A DNA stretch of 64,000 bases from Centrapalus pauciflorus (GCA_020465985.1 JAANYP010002997.1:527001-591000), one strand, 5' to 3'; shown: positions 11,158 to 22,207, numbered from the stretch's first letter. Notes: generated by a model not told the origin, from the sequence alone. Program-made: numbers and translations.

Positions 11158-12248
11158 TGATGCGAGTGTCGTTAACCCGTCAAAAATAACTACTAAATAC
11201 CTTAGAAGCTAGGGTAAGTAGGGATCATATCCACAGAGAGCGAGAGGTTAAATGCACGTATTCGAGCGACTAGCGTTGTAAATTAAATAATTTGAAAAGA
11301 TTGATTGGTTTGTAAAAAGATGATTACTTGATTTATAAAATTAATTACTTACGAGAATTGTAAAAAGAAAACTTAATGAAATTTGCTTGATTAAATAAAA
11401 TACGAAGATAACCATTCCCGGATTTCACATTTAGCTTTGTATTTAATTTATAAAACGATGTGAGGATTACATAGACATAATCCTTGTTATGATTATTATT
11501 AGACTCGTTACATGATCTTGGACATAGCGCGTGACACGTTTGATTACTCGTCTTAATTAAATAAATAACTCGGCACGAATAATAAAATATCAACGAACTA
11601 TCTTGCGAAACGCAACCAAACAAATAACAATCATTCGTTTACAATCTAAACATCAACAATAAAACCATGCAAACATAAAATAATCATTCGTAAAATTAAA
11701 CACTTAGCGTTGTGCTTCCTCCGAGAATGATTATGATGAGATTAGCCGGACATCCTTCGCGTAGTGCTCAAGCGTTGTGTGTCCATCCTCATAGCAATGC
11801 CGTAGCTTGATGCGTGCTTGCTTCGTACTCGTATTCGCTCAAACGGGTCCTTTTCGTAAGCTTTCTCCTCCCCAAAAAACGATCCTTTCTTTTAAACTCT
11901 GACTTTGTATTTATAGGAAAAGCTGGAAAAACCCTAAAAACGGCTGGAAATTATTTTAATGGGTTAGGCGCAGGCCTGCGCCCCCCCCCCCCCCCCCCCG
12001 CGCCTGTTTGTGAAAATCCGTATTTTGGTGAATTAATTTTATCTGCTGAGCACTTGGTCTGGGCGCAGGGCTGCGCCCCTCTCTGCGCCTGGCTCTGAAA
12101 ATTTGTCCTTTTTTTTTTGCCAATTTAAACTGCATTTTCTTTACCTGTACAAGCGCAAAATTTATTCAATAGTAGCACATTTTACGACATTTTCCTTCTA
12201 AAAACAGCTCTTTTATATCTAATAAACGCGGTAAATTTAACCCGATCA
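11158..12248 (-). repeat. Athila 5' LTR
   Basis: 1091 bases with ends TGATCGGG...CTCGCATCA on the minus strand (TGAT/ATCA inverted ends). The inner end is fixed by the primer site; the outer end is fixed by where copia C's extra ORF resumes (12249). It holds a TATAAATA box at 11915-11908. The palindrome GGCGCAGGCCTGCGCC lies at 11967-11982, about 52 bases upstream of that box, and a second GC-rich copy at 12061-12090. A run of about 20 C at 11979-11999 overlaps the palindrome. Confidence 0.88.
11908..11915 (-). promoter_or_regulatory. Athila LTR TATA box
   Basis: TATAAATA on the minus strand followed by CAAAGTCAGAG. A similar TACAAAG stretch follows the TATA box of the distal extra ORF near 2145. 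Confidence 0.6.
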
Positions 12249-12876
12249 GTCACAATGTCTGTCGAATGCGAATGCGACAAACATGGAAAGAACTTGGATT
12301 GAAGCAGAGTCATGGCCCGAATGTTTCCCGGTGAAACATTTGTTGATTATATCGAACAGGACCCTCGCTTGAAGGTGCTTTGTTCTGAATTCGGATGGCT
12401 TTGAGACTGGGCCATCATATCCAAGGGATTTTATTTCATCGAGGGTTTCTAGAAGAAAAGGGATGGGTGCAAAGGCATATCGGGTGACAGAAAAGGCATC
12501 AGCAGGAAGGCGAAGAATGTGGCGGATGGCTTCTTGGGTGATTTTGACTGGAACGCAGTCTACGGTAGAAAGGAAATGGGGTTCAACATCAGATACATAG
12601 GTGAGATGATGCCAGAATTGTTGGACGTATTAGAATGTACGAATATGGCGGTGGTGAGGGAGTAGAAGAGTGGGTGGCCTTTGAGGATATCAAAGGAGAT
12701 ATCCTCGGCTTCACGGCGGAGGGTGGAAATGTCAAGTTGCCAATTGTGGGGGGGGGGGGGGGGGGCGGCGTGAACTCGACATATTGGGATTGGGGTAGAA
12801 TGGATTCCTCGGGGAGTTGGGCGTTATTATTCGGGAGGGGTGAATGAGGAACTGTTAGGATAATTTCGGGATCCAT
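12249..12876 (-). pseudogene. Copia C extra ORF, 5' part, cut by Athila
   Basis: Homologous to the first ~200 codons of the ORF at 58599-62039 (MDPEIILTVPHSPLPNNN; IINKCFTGKHSGHDSAS; FAFDRHCD). It stops where the Athila LTR begins, at the codon matching the Asp of FDRHVDYA in copia B. A run of about 18 G at 12747-12764 and other shifts break the frame. The ATG at 12876 follows TTTACAG|GAGTA, an acceptor-like site. Function unknown. Confidence 0.8.
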
Positions 12877-13884
12877 TACTCCTGTAAACATGCAACAGTA
12901 TTAGAATAGCAGACTTAAAAGAGTAAAACATTGATACTAAGTCTCGAATAAGTGTGAGTATGAAACTGTCTATTCTTTTTAAAGCATCAGGTCTTTATCA
13001 TTCTACTGAATAAAGTCCAAAGTCAATCGTGAATAGACCAATGTTAGAATAGACATTTTCACTCAAACACTGATCCTAACTCTAATCAATGGTGCATAGG
13101 ACATGAAATATTTTTGAGAGTTTTGATTTTTGAGAAAAATGCAAAAATGGAAAAATTAAAAAAATGTTAAGTGTTGAATTTCGGATGAGTAGAAATTCGG
13201 ATGAACAGTGATCCGAATTCGGTTTAGTCTGAATTTCGAATGAAAAAATGCATGAAAAATCTAAGTATGGGGACCGAATTCGGATGGTGGTGAAAATGAA
13301 AAGACTTAGAAAAATAAATTTAAATGAACAATGCTGATGAGGACCGAATTCGGATGCATAGTGGTCCGAATTCGGATGGGTCCTTTATAGTATGTGAAAA
13401 TTTTCTAAGGGAATGTCATCCGAAGTTCGGATAGTCCGAACTTTGGATGGTCGGAAGTTGGGACTTAGAATATTTTTCAGCATTTAATGATGTTCATGCA
13501 CATGCAATGTGAAGTCAAAATATTCATAAAAATGCATGAAAATGTAGATCCTAATGTAAAAACGCAATGAACAAATTATATAACTAAACTAACTGATAAA
13601 GAACAGATTAAACTAGCTAAAATGACTAAAAACCGAAGCTAAAAACCTAAAAAATTTAAAAATTAAAAACACTACAAATGAAGTTATAAACTGAAATAAA
13701 GTGGAAAATATGTTACCTGATGGTGCAGAAGGTTAGAAATGCAAGAAAACCGAAAGAAAATGATGTATTTGGAGCTTGAATGGATGGCAATGGAGGAGTC
13801 GGCGGTGGTGGTCGACGGTTTAGAGAGAAAGAAGAGGAAGAAGATGCTGAATGGAGAAGAAACCTGTTGACCCGCGTATTTAAA
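12877..13884 (-). promoter_or_regulatory. Copia C internal promoter, leader and 5'-UTR intron
   Basis: Minus-strand order: TTTAAATA (13884-13877), a CT-rich leader with TCTTCTTCCTCTTC, a donor CATCAG|GTAACA with GT at 13716, a TTCTAAT branch-like motif near 12900, and an acceptor TTTACAG ending at 12882. The same arrangement is conserved in copia B (57336-58594), including CACCAG|GTAACA. The implied 835-base intron holds the CCGAATTCGG repeat array. Confidence 0.55.
13178..13454. repeat. Array of degenerate TCCGAATTCGGA palindromes (copia C)
   Basis: Roughly nine degenerate copies of a 12-base perfect palindrome with irregular spacing of about 20-60 bases (for example gaccgaattcggatgg and gtccgaattcggatgg). 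It lies in the putative intron before the extra ORF. The same motif is denser at 57768-58280 in copia B. Confidence 0.8.
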
Positions 13885-14633
13885 TCGCGGGCGGGTTGGG
13901 TCAAACAGAGGATCCGCGTAAATTTGAATATCATGGGCCGGCGGGTTTTAGATATTTACAAAAGTTGGGCCAAACACAAATGCAAACAAAAATTGGACCA
14001 AAAATTAAAACTAAGAAATGAGCCCAATTAAAAAAATCTTTTTGTATTTTTCTGATTTTTCTTTGAAAAACAAAATTAATGCTGAATATAAAAACTAAAT
14101 TGAACATAAAGTGAATTAAAAAAAATATTTTTGTGATTTTCTTTATAAATTAAGTTAAGACAAAAATAAAATAGCAAATAGAAAATATATTTTTTTTTTT
14201 GACTTTTTGAAAAAAAATAAAATCTTTTTGTGTTTTTCTAACGTATGTCATTAAAATTAAAATCAAAAAGTTTAAACAACCTAAAACTTAAAATTATAGA
14301 GAAGTTAAAAACGAATAATACATAAACTAACATCCTAAATATACTCCCCTCAAATAAACACATATCCTTTTTGTTTTTCATTTGAAACTCTCGAACCTTT
14401 TAGATCTTTAAGATACAGACAAACCTGGATAAATTAGCGTCCCACCCAATGAGGAAAAATTCATATAGCAATTTTTCAGGATCATTAATTATTAAAAATG
14501 TACATAGATAAGGAAATATGGAAATTTAATTTTGTGAGACAACCCTTAAACTTAAATAACAGATATTTTCTAAAATAAAGGAATTTCAAACACGTGTGTT
14601 TGAAATAGAATTATTTTAGAAAATGTCTGATAT
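13885..14633 (-). other. Copia C spacer between pol and internal promoter
   Basis: A+T-rich non-coding stretch collinear with 56606-57335 of copia B, including the sequence just after the pol stop (CTTTATTTTAGAAAATA-like). No gene seen. Confidence 0.6.
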
Positions 14634-16034
14634 TTAACTAGAAGGTGGATTCAGCATGCCGATATGTGATACTAAAAACTGAAAACGAGGTTCATCTAAA
14701 GCTTTAGTAAAAATATCAGCAAGTTGATATTCCGTGCCTACAAAATACAATTCAATATTTACCTTTTCTACATGATCTTTCATAAAATGATACCTGATAT
14801 CTATATGTTTTGTTCGTGAGTGCTGCACGGGATTGCAAGAAATAGCAATCGCACTTCTAAAATCACAGTAGATTGGGATGTTGGTGAGCGAGAACCCATA
14901 ATCACGTAATTGTGTTCTCATCCACAACACTTGAGAGCAACAGCTTGCGGCTGCTACATACTCAGCTTCAACTGTGGATGTTGAAACATAATTCTGCTTT
15001 TTGGAGGACCAACTCACCGGTCTGTCTCCCAAAAACTGTATTCCGCCTGATGTGCTCTTCCTATGAACTCTACAACCTGCAAAATCAACATCTGAAAAGG
15101 CATAATATCAAAATTGGTTCCCTTTGGATACCTAAGACCAAGATCGGGTGTACCCTTAAGATAACGAAAAATGCGTTTTACCGCAGTTAGGTCATGTGAT
15201 TTTTTTGGGTCGGCCTGAAAACGAGCATAAAGACATGTTGAAAACATTATATCTACTCTACTGGCCGTAAGATACAGTAAGGATCCAATCATCCCTCTGT
15301 AAGTTGTATTATCGACACTTTTCCCGGAAGGATCAGTGTCTAACTTACAGTTTGAAGCCATGGGAGTTGCAATACTCGTGCAAGAGTCTAACTTATACTT
15401 CTTGAGAATGTCAAGAGTATATTTCGACTGGTTCACAAAAATCTCATTTTCAAGTTGTTTGACTTGTAATCCGAGAAAAAAGTTCATTTCCCCCATCATA
15501 CTCATCTCGAACCTGGACTCCATTAGGGATGAAAAATCCCTACAGAAATTACTGTCAGTAGATCCAAATATAATATCGTCGACATATATTTGGACTAGCA
15601 TTATGTGTGGGCCTTCCCTTTTTGTGAACAATGTTGTGTCCATCATACCTTTGCTGAAGCCAGTAGAGATAAGAAAGTTGGAAAGATTGTCGTACCATGC
15701 GCGAGATGCTTGTTTCAAACCATAAAGGGCTTTGTCTAGCACATAAACATGGTCAGGTTTATGTGCATCAACAAATCCTTGTGGTTGTTCAATGTACACC
15801 TCTTCATTAAGTTCACCGTTCAGGAAGGCTGTCTTGACGTCCATCTTGTACACTTTGAAATCTTTGTGTGCCGCATACGCCAAGAAAATTCTGATCGCTT
15901 CTATCTGTGCAACTGGAGCGAAGGTCTCACCATAGTCTATGCCTTCTTGCTGTCGGTAGCCTTTGGCGACAAGTCTTGCTTTGTTTCTTACCACAATACC
16001 GTTTTCGTCTCGTTTGTTCTTATAGATCCACTTT
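14634..16034 (-). pseudogene. pol: Copia C reverse transcriptase and RNase H (broken)
   Basis: RT motifs: RNKARLVAKGYRQQEGIDYGETFAPVA split as usual for copia, YKMDVKTAFLNGEL, ALYGLKQASRAWY and an intact catalytic YVDDIIFGST (about 15570). The RNase H end reads VSWSSKKQNYVSTSTVEAEYVAAASCC and ITKALDEPRF-like to TAG at 14634. Frame changes near 15014-15110 break the RNase H start. The N-terminal part of RT lies beyond the CACTA insertion; the break falls in the codons for GTKW. Confidence 0.9.
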
Positions 16035-16500
16035 CACTACAACAAAATGAGCCTATTGCAACCTTGGCAAAATGTTGCATTAGGCCTGCAAAAAGTTGCA
16101 TTATGCCTAATGTAACCTTTTAGCAAGAGTTGCATTATGTCCTCTTGCATTAGGTCTAAAGTAACCTTTTTGTTAGAATATGCAACCTTTTTTGAAAGAG
16201 TTGCATGAATCATAGAAATGCAACCTTTTTAGAATGCAACCTTTTTACAAGCAAATGCAACCTTTTTCACACTCAAATGCAACCTTTTTTTACATCAAAT
16301 GCAACTTTTTTTATTTTCAAATGTAACCTTTTCACATTAACATGCAACTATTTTTAAACTCAAATGCAACCTTTTTATGGTCAAGTGCAACCTATTTATG
16401 TTCAAATACAACCTTTTTCACATTCAAATGCAACTTTTTTTATTTTTAAATGCAACATTTATGAATTTAGTTACAAAAAGTACAACCTTTTAATACACGA
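16035..16500. repeat. CACTA left terminal and subterminal repeats
   Basis: Inverted terminal repeat followed by over a dozen TGCAACCTTTTT-like units about 15-35 bases apart. In CACTA elements such units usually bind the element's own TNPA-type protein; the unit here is family-specific. Confidence 0.85.
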
Positions 16501-16651
16501 ATACAATTCATAAACATCACCAATTCAAAAATGATTACAATTGTTAAAATGTATCAAAATCCTTCATCGATTACACAAAATATTGCAAGCCCAACTAACA
16601 CAACTACAGGCCAAAATAAAGAATTTGTATTCAAAAAAAGAAAACACAGCT

Positions 16652-16837
16652 TTAAAAGGCCTCCAAAAACTCGTGTGCTTGGCGAGCCGTGTTTGAAAGA
16701 TCTCGTGCCTATATAGTCGCTTTCCTTAGCGTATTGAGTGTTGCTACAACCGCATCATAGAAGGACAATTCATTAACGGGAAATCCCTTAACTTGATGGT
16801 ATTTCTTTTGATGCAGCGGCACATATATAAAGTATAC
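16652..16837 (-). pseudogene. Exon-like fragment of unknown gene inside CACTA
   Basis: A 62-codon reading (KKYHQVKGFPVNELSFYD, then a TLNTLRKATI...ARDLSNTARQAHEFLEAF end) with one internal TAG at 16709-16711 and a terminal TAA at 16652. It begins after a GAG acceptor-like boundary. It does not look like transposase, and I do not recognise the gene. It may be the last exon of a captured gene, perhaps a different one from the RNase H piece. Confidence 0.35.
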
Positions 16838-17269
16838 CTCAATAAATGAACCATAAGTCATCTCCTACCTGCATATGTTGTCATTAAGTGTTAATGGGGC
16901 GAATTGATAGACAAAAAATGGAACAAAATACAACTTTTAGACCATTATCAATTAGCTCTAATATATGCTTTTACCTAATATATGCTATAGACCAAGGGAC
17001 CAAAATTATACTCATGATTAGCTTGAAGAAGTAACCAGCATTGCCATAACAAAAACAAGAATCAATCCATGTTAAAAACACACATGGATAGCACGTAAAG
17101 ATGTCCCGGATAAAATCAAACCAACATATAGAAAACAATGAACCATAAAGAAACAAGAGACTATATATACATATGCATACACATACACACAAAGCTAAGA
17201 TCATGGATCACATAATTATGGAGTGACAGTTAGAATAGTTCAGACCAAAGAAGAATGAATACCTGCATA

Positions 17270-17580
17270 CAAACAAGTTTAGAGTCTCCTTGCACACAAA
17301 TATGTCTGAATCCTCTCTCAAGAGCATATCGCAGTCCTAAAATTATAGCTTATTTTCAGCAACATTATTGGTTGCAGTGCCTAGACCTTCACAGAGATGG
17401 TAAAATTGAAAAGTTAATATCAGAAAACCAACACTGCAAAATATACTAGAGGATAGTGTATGACATCTAATTGTTTAGCTCGTACCAAACTTCCATCCAC
17501 TGCACATACCACAACACCAACACCAGCTGGTCCACGGTTTCCTTTTGTTGCACCATCAAACTCGACAATACAAGAGCAGT
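17270..17580 (-). pseudogene. Captured fragment of host RNase H-domain gene
   Basis: The minus strand encodes a plant RNase H-like (RVT_3 type) domain in pieces. The first is VEFDGATKGNRGPAGVGVVV (about 17560-17500), with the first catalytic Asp in FDGA. Further left come CEGLGTATNNVAE and ILGLRYALERGFRHICVQGDSKLVCMQ split by a one-base deletion, ending at a GTATTC donor (about 17270). The catalytic Glu (AE) and Asp (GDSK) are recognisable. Intron-like sequence separates the two pieces. This is a cellular RNase H-like gene, not the retroelement type, carried inside the CACTA ends. Confidence 0.7.
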
Positions 17581-17611
17581 GAAAATGAAATAAGAAATGA
17601 TTATCTAACAT

Positions 17612-19069
17612 GAGATGAAAAAAGTAGGCAGATGGAGGTGTGCGACTAACAAATTTATATATTAAATCTGATATTTATAACAGTAAATTCATAAAACAAA
17701 CTCGAGATTTATAAGAACAAATTCATAAAACAAATTTGAGATTTATAACAACAAATTTATAAAAGAAATATGTATTCAAACAATTTAATAACATATACTA
17801 CCTCATGTATGTAATCTGCGATAGTTTAACGTTAATTAGGACGTTAAATGGAACTTATATGTGGCTGTCTATTTTATTTATAATCACACTCACATGTATA
17901 TAAGTTTGCTAATAGGCTGCTATTGTGATTATCTTGTTGCTGATCTTCGATCTATACGTCCGAGACTTGCATATGTGTCAAGCGTTGAAGTCTATTACAC
18001 TTCTATACATAACATAAATCACTATAATGCACACTCAACTTGATACTTAAATGTATATATATGAGTATAGCTGCTGTGTTTTTATTAAGTGATCGCACAC
18101 ACACACATGACTGCACACATCAAACACACAAACACTAATCATACATGTACTTTGCAGCTGTCATGATCTTCTTCCTGATTTGCTTTCTAATTAAGGGCTG
18201 TTGGGCTGCCGTTGTTGTTGCTTTCAAACCACAAAACACACATAAACTTAGCTAAATTATATGCATACATGTTAAGGTCTATTGTATGTGAGTTGAGAGA
18301 CTTTATTTGCGATTTGAGGGACTTTAATAGTCCAGTAACTTAGCTGATTGTTGTGTTACAGGACAGCCCAATCATCATTCTGTTTTAATGCCAAAACAGA
18401 AGCATAAAACCCATTTCCAAACTCATTTCTTTCTGTTTATTTCAGTCCATTTCCAGCAGCATTTTAGAAGAATTAAGGGAGAATTATGTGAGCAATTGAT
18501 CTACAAACATCGATCATACAAATAAATACAAGTGAATAGGCCAAGGCCAAAAGCCATACTTAGCCTTCTTTAGGACTTAAAAACAGAAACATTGACTGCA
18601 CTTTCTTTCTGTTTTCATAAATTTTCCAGCAACTAAATGCAAGGATTAATGGCGATTGATACATAAAATTGATCAATAAAACATATATGATGTTCACCAA
18701 GCCATGGCCAAAGGCCTTCTTGGCCATTCACGGACAAAAACAGAATTCCTCGCTGGCCAAATGCAAAGAGACAGTTGAAACATTGCACCCACTACTCTTA
18801 AACTTTTGGTTTTTTTTTTTGCAATACACAAACACACACACATACTTTACTGCATGCACACACCTGCACATTTTCATTCGGTTTTTCTTAATTTTGTTTT
18901 ACAGCAGCAACTAATAAGGATTAAACACGAGTTTGGCATCCAATTGATCACCCTATCATCAAAGGAAAATTGCATATCCAACTATAGGTAATGATAGAAG
19001 GAAAGTCCAATTCAAAAAACTAAAGCATAAATTTATTCAAAGCAAAGTTAGCAAGGCCATTTTCACCAT
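17612..19069. other. CACTA interior without recognisable gene
   Basis: A+T-rich sequence with short CA runs near 18090 and 18830. Two similar segments (18480-18640 and 18640-18780, each with a ggccaaggcc/ccatggccaaaggcc motif and CAGAATT/AACAGAAAC context) suggest an internal duplication. It could be captured introns. No coding call made. Confidence 0.4.
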
Positions 19070-19560
19070 ATGAGAGAGGGAAAAAAAATTAAACCAGAAA
19101 TTTATGTTAAGCAAAGTCGTCAACTACTGATTTACCTTGTTCCATCTTGGAGAAATGAAATTCGTTCACCGCAAGGCTTATTTCACCATGAGAGTGGGCA
19201 AACCCAAAATCCCAACTTCAACCGAGCTGGCAACCAGTTCTTTGTATGGTGGTTAGAGGGGGATCTTGTGGTCGAATGGATGGGGATGAAAGAAAAACAC
19301 CAGCAGCAGTCGCGTCTTTCTGCTGGTCGTGGTGAGGCAGCGGCGCCGGGGAGGGGAGGAGATCTCATCATCGAAGGAGAGTGTGTGTCTGTGTGTGTTG
19401 CCGCCGCAGGTGAGAAAGCATCACCGCTAACGGTGAGACAGAGTGTCGCCGGAGCACGCACCATTGGTCGTTGGTCGTAGATCGGTGAGGCAGCTAGGGT
19501 TTAGGAGAAACACGTGAAAGAAGCTTATGAATTGATGTGGAAACGTTTGGGGGATTGCTA
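19070..19560 (-). other. GC-rich, first-exon-like segment in CACTA
   Basis: The minus strand shows a leader-like AAACCCTAGCTGCC followed by ATG at 19464 and a 93-codon open stretch rich in Ser, Pro and Thr (MVRAPATLCLTVSGDAF...). Its composition contrasts sharply with the A+T-rich neighbours. It could be the promoter-proximal exon of a captured gene, possibly of the RNase H gene whose pieces lie downstream on the same strand. Confidence 0.35.
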
Positions 19561-19939
19561 GGAGAGGAGAGGGAGAATCAGATTTATATTTGGGGAAAAA
19601 GAACGATGAAATGTCTGTTTTTTTTATAATATCTATTTTTCTTATAATTTTTTTACTTTTCATCTTTTTAAAATTATTAAAATTTCTTAAACTTTTTCTA
19701 AATTATTGAGGATGAAATTACAGAATGCAATAGGTTACTAAGTTAAATTTATAAATTTTTTTGAATAACAATTATATATAAATAATATAATATAATATTT
19801 TAATGATGAAATTATTTATATTAATATTTAGACTAAATAGATTAGCAATAAATAATATTAATCAAATGAAATTGTTGACAATGTAAAGTAGTTATATATT
19901 TTATTTTAAAGAAAAAATAAAAAAAATTTACAATCACAT

Positions 19940-20205
19940 TTTAGATGTAACTTTTTGAAAAAAAGTTGCATTTATTTTAGACATATGCAACATTTTAAAA
20001 TAAAGGTTACTTATAACCTATAAAAAATGCAACCTTTCTTATAAATGTTGCCATTTTCAATTAAATTTGTAACATTTTAAGTTAAATATTGCATTAGATC
20101 TTCTAATGCAACCTTTATTTTTTTAAACTTGCTTTAGAATCAAATGCAACTAATTATATAAAAGTTGCTTTCAAAAGGTTGCAATAGGCTTATTTTGTAG
20201 TAGTG
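19940..20205. repeat. CACTA right terminal and subterminal repeats
   Basis: Units of AAAAAGTTGCAT type and inverted TGCAACCTTT, ending in GGTTGCAATAGGCTTATTTTG and GTAGTAGTG. Fewer and more decayed than at the left end. Confidence 0.82.
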
Positions 20206-22184
20206 TTGTTCCGATAATTGTTCGGTCTTTGGGCTTGGGAACTAACCGCTATACTCTGAGCTGATCAAATTGGTTGAGATCTTCTTGCATTGCCACAATC
20301 CATTCAGGATCATTCAAGGCTTCATCCACCCGAGCGGGCTCTATCATACTAAGGAATGTCGCAAAGAGACATCATTAGTAGACGCCCTTTGAGTTTGGAC
20401 ACTGGTCGAGAGATCACCAATAATTTGTTCGGTTGAATGACTCCGGGTCCATTTTGTCAAGTGTGGAATGGGTGAACGAGATGGAACCTTAGTGGTGAGT
20501 GTGGGAATGGATGATGAGTCATGGTCAATGGTTTCGAAAGAGGGTACCACTGGTTCTGGTTCGTGTTCAAGGTGATCAAATGCAGGAATGATGTTTGGCA
20601 TTATATGTGAGGTTATTTCTGGAGTAGATTCAACTGGAGATGTATCGGTGGTCCCGGTGGATGAAGTGGATGGATGTGGGTATAAAGTGGATGAAGAATC
20701 GGATGAAATTTGTTACGTAGTTGAATCATTGGATGAGTTAACTACAGAAGAAGAAACATTAGAATGATTAGCACTAGGACCAAAAAATTCAACATAAAAA
20801 GGATCAAATAAATTAACTAAAGCAGATGGAGAAAAAGAAGTAGATTGAGAAGAAGTGTCTCCAGGCGTTGGTGTCATGCATGGTCCTGATTGATCACCTT
20901 CAGGTGCCAGTTCAACCATTTCATCGAATGTGCCATGCACACTCTCATTGACTGTTCTGGTGCGAGTGTTGAATGCGCGATATGCCTTGGATGAGTATCC
21001 AATGAAGATCGCTTCATCCGCCTTCTCATTGAACTTCCCGAGGTTGTCTTTATCATTAAGCACATGCCACCTGCAACCAAATATACGTAAGTACTTGATA
21101 AAAGGAACTTTATTCAGAAAGAGTTGGTATGGAGTTTTATTGAAACGCTTATGGATTATGGAGTGATTCTGCGTGTAGCAAGCCGTTGACACGGCTTCGG
21201 CCCACAAGTACGGAGGTAGCTTTGAATATGTCAGCATTGTACGAGCTGCTTCCACAAGGGTACGGTTATGCCTTTCTATGACACCATTTTGTTGAGGTGT
21301 TCTAGCAGCAGAATACTGATGCTGAATACCTTAGGATCGAAGGAAGCTCTCTACTACCGAGTTCTTGAATTCCGTGCTGTTGTCAGATTAGATTGATTGA
21401 ACGGACAGCTGCTGTTGGGTTTTGACACTCTTAATAAAATCAATGACCTCTTGAGCTGTCTTGGATCACAAGAATGTGACCCAGGTATATCATGAATAAT
21501 CATCAACGATTACCAACACATATCGCTTCCCATTTATGCTTTGAGTTCGCATTGGACCGCACAAATCCATATGAAGTAACTCCAACACTCTCTTCGATGA
21601 TGGTTTGGGTTTTGATTTGTGAGATGATCTTTTCATTTTTCCTTTCTCACATGCTCCATATAGATGATCTTTTTCATATTTCAGTTCTGGGAGTCCTTTA
21701 ACCAGTTGTTTTGCTGCCAGCTTGTTGATGTTCTCAAAGTTTAGGTGAGATAGCCTACGATGCCACAACCAAGAGTCTTTGGAAGAGGCTTTCGACAGCA
21801 GGCAAATGCTATCCTTAACCATAAGCTTAACTACATCGACGGTGTGAAGGTTAGAGCTACGGGAACCGGATAATATTTTTTTACCATCCATACTCTTAAC
21901 GCTACAGTTCTTAGCCCTAAATGTAACTTCTAATCCTTTATCGCAGAGTTGACCTATGCTAAACAGATTATGTGGTAACCCCTCAACATAGTCAACATCC
22001 TTGATGATTAAATAATTTAAGACTAAATCCCTGTATCCTTTTATGTGAGCATGATGATTGTTCCCGAATTTGACTGTCCCACAATATTGTTCTACTATGT
22101 TGGACAACAATTCTCTTCTTCCAGTCATATGCTTAGAGCAGCCCAAATCCATATACCAGATGGATTTTGCCTGAAAACAAAGAA
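20206..22184 (-). pseudogene. pol: Copia C protease, integrase and start of RT (broken)
   Basis: The protease site reads WYMDLGCSKHMTG (Ser of DSGC changed to Leu). A GAG-pre-integrase block follows (WLWHRRLSHLNFENINKLA). The integrase core is readable with LLHMDLCGP, SDNSTEF and PQQNGVIERHNRT; TGA at 21490-21492 cuts VDDYS|YTWV, and more stops lie at 21330-21420. After the core come FGCRWHVLNDKDNLGKF (about 21060), a linker rich in Ser/Asn, then LVPKPKDRTIIGT before the CACTA. TAA/TGA codons make it inactive. The segment at 21007-21065 was copied, inverted, into copia D. Confidence 0.88.
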
Positions 22185-22207
22185 TACATACAATGAAAAT
22201 CTATAGA

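Larger units (their letters stand above)
1..12248 (-). mobile_element. Athila-type Ty3/gypsy retrotransposon, 3' LTR outside window
   Basis: Reading leftward from 12248, the element has a 5' LTR, a tRNA-Asp-type primer site, gag, protease-RT-RNase H-integrase, then two extra ORFs. The primer site, the RT motifs YSGYNQI and FMDDFS, and the gene order fit the Athila lineage. gag-pol carries at least five nonsense codons and about four frameshifts, so it is non-autonomous. The LTR terminus (TGATCGGG on the minus strand) abuts copia C's extra ORF at 12249, where GTGAC (minus) is the expected target duplication. The partner LTR and the second copy of that duplication should lie left of base 1. The total length would exceed 12.2 kb, which suits Athila. 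Confidence 0.9.
16035..20205. mobile_element. CACTA DNA transposon, non-autonomous, with captured gene pieces
   Basis: Terminal inverted repeats start CACTACAACAAAATGAG at the left and, on the opposite strand, CACTACTACAAAATAAG at the right, both continuing CCTATTGCAACC. Subterminal TGCAACCTTTTT repeats fill both ends. It splits copia C's GTKW codons: the flanks read CCACTTT | TTGTTCC and the family's empty site would be CCACTTTGTTCC, so a TTT target duplication has lost one base or is 2 bp. I find no transposase (no TNP2/TNPD-like ORF). The inside holds exon-like pieces of other genes. Confidence 0.9.

Noticed and set aside
13713..13934. 73-codon minus-strand ORF rich in Ser and Pro
   Set aside because: Coincides with the CT-rich leader exon of copia C; its amino-acid pattern follows from the pyrimidine tract.
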